Shown: piece after piece, positions 5,279-6,501 of the stretch | Numbering within the stretch: position 1 is the first letter of the stretch | Layout of the letters: the number at the start of each line of letters is the position of its first letter | Origin: Acidobacteriota bacterium | GTDB lineage: Bacteria > Acidobacteriota > Terriglobia > Terriglobales > Acidobacteriaceae | NCBI GenBank assembly: GCA_003225515.1 | Contig: QIAK01000138.1 | Location: 1-6,501 of the forward strand | DNA length: 6,501 bases | Direction: 5' to 3' | The notes under the pieces: generated by a model | Databases searched by the model: none | The model's input: the letters and a program-made list of their open reading frames with translations, nothing else | Told to the model about the DNA's origin: nothing | Program-made: the position numbers and the translations under genes

Positions 5279-6490
5279 TTACTTGGCGCGCTTGATCGAA
5301 ATATCACCCGACGAAGTCCGAACCTTCAGCATCGGTCCGCCGCCATTCAGCTTGCCTTCCGCAGTCAGGGTCTTCGGTCCCCACTTGTCGCCTTCACTGG
5401 CGACGTGGATGTCGCCAAAATCGGACGTGATGTGGTGTCCGGTACCCATATCCACGCTGGCACGAACATTGATGGCTACATCGGACGCAATATATACAGT
5501 GATGTCGCCCGCTCCCGTTTCCAGATCGGAATCGTTGCGTTCAGCGCCGGTATTCACCAGCTTCACCGTGATTCCGCCCGCGCTCGTTTCCGCGCTCGCC
5601 GAGGGCACGCCGTATAACTCGATGCCTCCACCGCCAGTCTCTGCGTGCACGTGGCCTTTAGCCGAGGTCAGGTGGATACTCCCGCCGCCTGTCTCGATCT
5701 CGGCCGGGCCTCCTACGTCGCTCAGGTCCACGCTGCCGCCGCCAGTCGAAACCTTTACTTTCCCATTGCACTGGCCTAATACGATGCTGCCCCCACCCGT
5801 CTCAATGATCGCGCCCTGCGCGCCGGACTTGATCTCGATGCTTCCGCCGCCAGTTTCAGCTACCACCTTGCCATTGGGATGACGAACTACGATGGGACCT
5901 CCGCCAGTATGAAGTCCGAGCTCACCGCTGACCGACCCCACATCGATGGAGCCGCCTCCGGTGTCGGCGTTTGCTCCGCCGCCAATGTCAGCCAGTTTCA
6001 GGCTGCCACCGCCGCTCTCCGCTTCTACCCGGCCCGCGAGTCCCATGGCCTCAACATTTCCGCCTTCGGTTTCCAACTTGACCAGCGCCATTTCACGTGG
6101 CACTTCCACCGAAAACTCAGAGGAGCAATGGCGAGGCCGTTTTCCACCCTGCCAATCGCCGACGATCCACGCGGTATCGCCCTTCACGTACGCGGTTACC
6201 TTGTACTGTTCGAATTGGCGGCGCGCATCCTGTTCAGAAGAATTGCCGAAACGAGTATGAACGACGTAATTAATTCCCTGCTGCTGTCCGCCACGCACCA
6301 CCACGGAGCCCATGTCCACTTTCACTCGTAAATTCTTGACCGCCGCCAGCGAACCTGTGATCTCCTGGCCCCAGGCTCCGCCTTCGCGGGACATATGTGT
6401 TTCCTGCGCCCAGCCCACCCCAACCAAGGCCAGTGGCGCAAGCAGGGCGAGCACAATGGCCAGCCCGACGATGTGTAGCGCGCGTCTCAA
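5279..6490 (-). CDS. Exported DUF4097-family beta-helix-like protein
   Basis: This 403-residue protein has an N-terminal signal peptide (MRRALHIVGLAIVLALLAPL, probable cleavage after GWA at 28) and no lipobox. Residues 45-135 form a beta-rich head; from 140 onward come glycine-rich rungs of the form (E/D/S/H)TGGGS(I/V). Nine successive rungs start at residues 140, 158, 176, 194, 212, 230, 248, 266 and 284, and looser repeats follow at 301 and 324. The C-terminus ends in TSSGDISIKRAK, typical of DUF4097 (putative adhesin) proteins. Such proteins are predicted to fold as a right-handed beta-helix-like stack at the cell envelope; the molecular role is unknown. The start is TTG at 6490, because AGGAGG lies 5 nt upstream at an ideal distance. 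It is co-directional with the PDZ gene 155 bp downstream, so both may belong to one envelope-related unit. Confidence 0.9.
   Translation of the reverse strand: MRRALHIVGLAIVLALLAPLALVGVGWAQETHMSREGGAWGQEITGSLAAVKNLRVKVDMGSVVVRGGQQQGINYVVHTRFGNSSEQDARRQFEQYKVTAYVKGDTAWIVGDWQGGKRPRHCSSEFSVEVPREMALVKLETEGGNVEAMGLAGRVEAESGGGSLKLADIGGGANADTGGGSIDVGSVSGELGLHTGGGPIVVRHPNGKVVAETGGGSIEIKSGAQGAIIETGGGSIVLGQCNGKVKVSTGGGSVDLSDVGGPAEIETGGGSIHLTSAKGHVHAETGGGGIELYGVPSASAETSAGGITVKLVNTGAERNDSDLETGAGDITVYIASDVAINVRASVDMGTGHHITSDFGDIHVASEGDKWGPKTLTAEGKLNGGGPMLKVRTSSGDISIKRAK
5591..6073 (-). repeat. 54-bp coding repeats: 18-residue TGGGS rungs of the DUF4097 protein
   Basis: Nine units each encode 18 residues (the last has 17), opening with an ETGGGSI-like motif. 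Unit starts are exactly 54 bp apart from 6073 down to 5641. The sequences between TGGGS motifs differ considerably, so this is an old structural repeat under protein-level selection and not a recent DNA expansion. Confidence 0.85.
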
Positions 6491-6495
6491 ATATT

Positions 6496-6501
6496 CCTCC
6501 T
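6496..6501 (-). promoter_or_regulatory. Consensus Shine-Dalgarno before a TTG start (DUF4097 gene)
   Basis: The last six bases of the window read AGGAGG on the minus strand, 5 nt before the TTG at 6490-6488. A perfect Shine-Dalgarno with short spacing decides the rare start codon, and the signal peptide begins at once after it. Any promoter or upstream operon partner lies outside the window. Confidence 0.8.

Noticed and set aside
5199..5882. 227-codon plus-strand frame with repeated Pro-Pro-Pro-Val-Ser motifs
   Set aside because: It is the antisense image of the 18-residue TGGGS rungs of the DUF4097 gene, which has a signal peptide and a perfect Shine-Dalgarno.
5591..6073. Regular 54-bp spacing that could suggest a CRISPR-like or satellite array
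   Set aside because: The repeats are degenerate at DNA level, have no unique equal-length spacers, and coincide with codons of protein rungs.

Overview
The window looks like a chromosomal segment of a GC-rich, Gram-negative soil-type bacterium. Acidobacteriota is my best guess, from the pairing of a TGGGS-repeat DUF4097 protein with a secreted double-PDZ protein and from the general protein style. This is inference, because no marker gene here fixes the taxon.

Layout. Positions 1-1783 (minus) hold recG, the branch-migration helicase. Its C-terminus is cut off by the window edge, and it carries a short in-frame, palindrome-rich insertion between the DEQH and TAT motifs. Positions 1784-2508 are a remodelled spacer. 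It contains a possible thioredoxin-like remnant (minus), a small two-helix membrane protein (plus, 2023-2226), and an exact head-to-tail 213-bp duplication (2067-2279 and 2280-2492, one mismatch) that leaves a headless second copy of that small gene. Positions 2509-4002 (plus) hold a soluble GAF-GAF-GGDEF diguanylate cyclase with an intact active site and I-site. It has no Shine-Dalgarno but has a TACAAT hexamer just upstream, so it may be leaderless.

Positions 4007-5123 (minus, tail-to-tail with the cyclase, 4 bp apart) hold a secreted PDZ-PDZ-coiled-coil protein split by a one-base frameshift near 4645-4654. Positions 5124-5278 are a regulatory-looking spacer with a perfect 7-bp inverted repeat and five AATC-headed heptamers. 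Positions 5279-6490 (minus) hold an exported DUF4097 beta-helix-like protein with nine strictly spaced rungs, started by TTG behind a perfect AGGAGG.

The DUF4097 and PDZ genes point the same way and are both exported, so they plausibly form a cell-envelope unit whose upstream genes lie beyond position 6501. recG and the cyclase look functionally independent of them. I saw no tRNA, rRNA, CRISPR array, transposase or phage gene. The window is mostly ordinary housekeeping and signalling genes. The points worth a second look are the 213-bp duplication, the recG insertion, the PDZ frameshift and the heptamer array.
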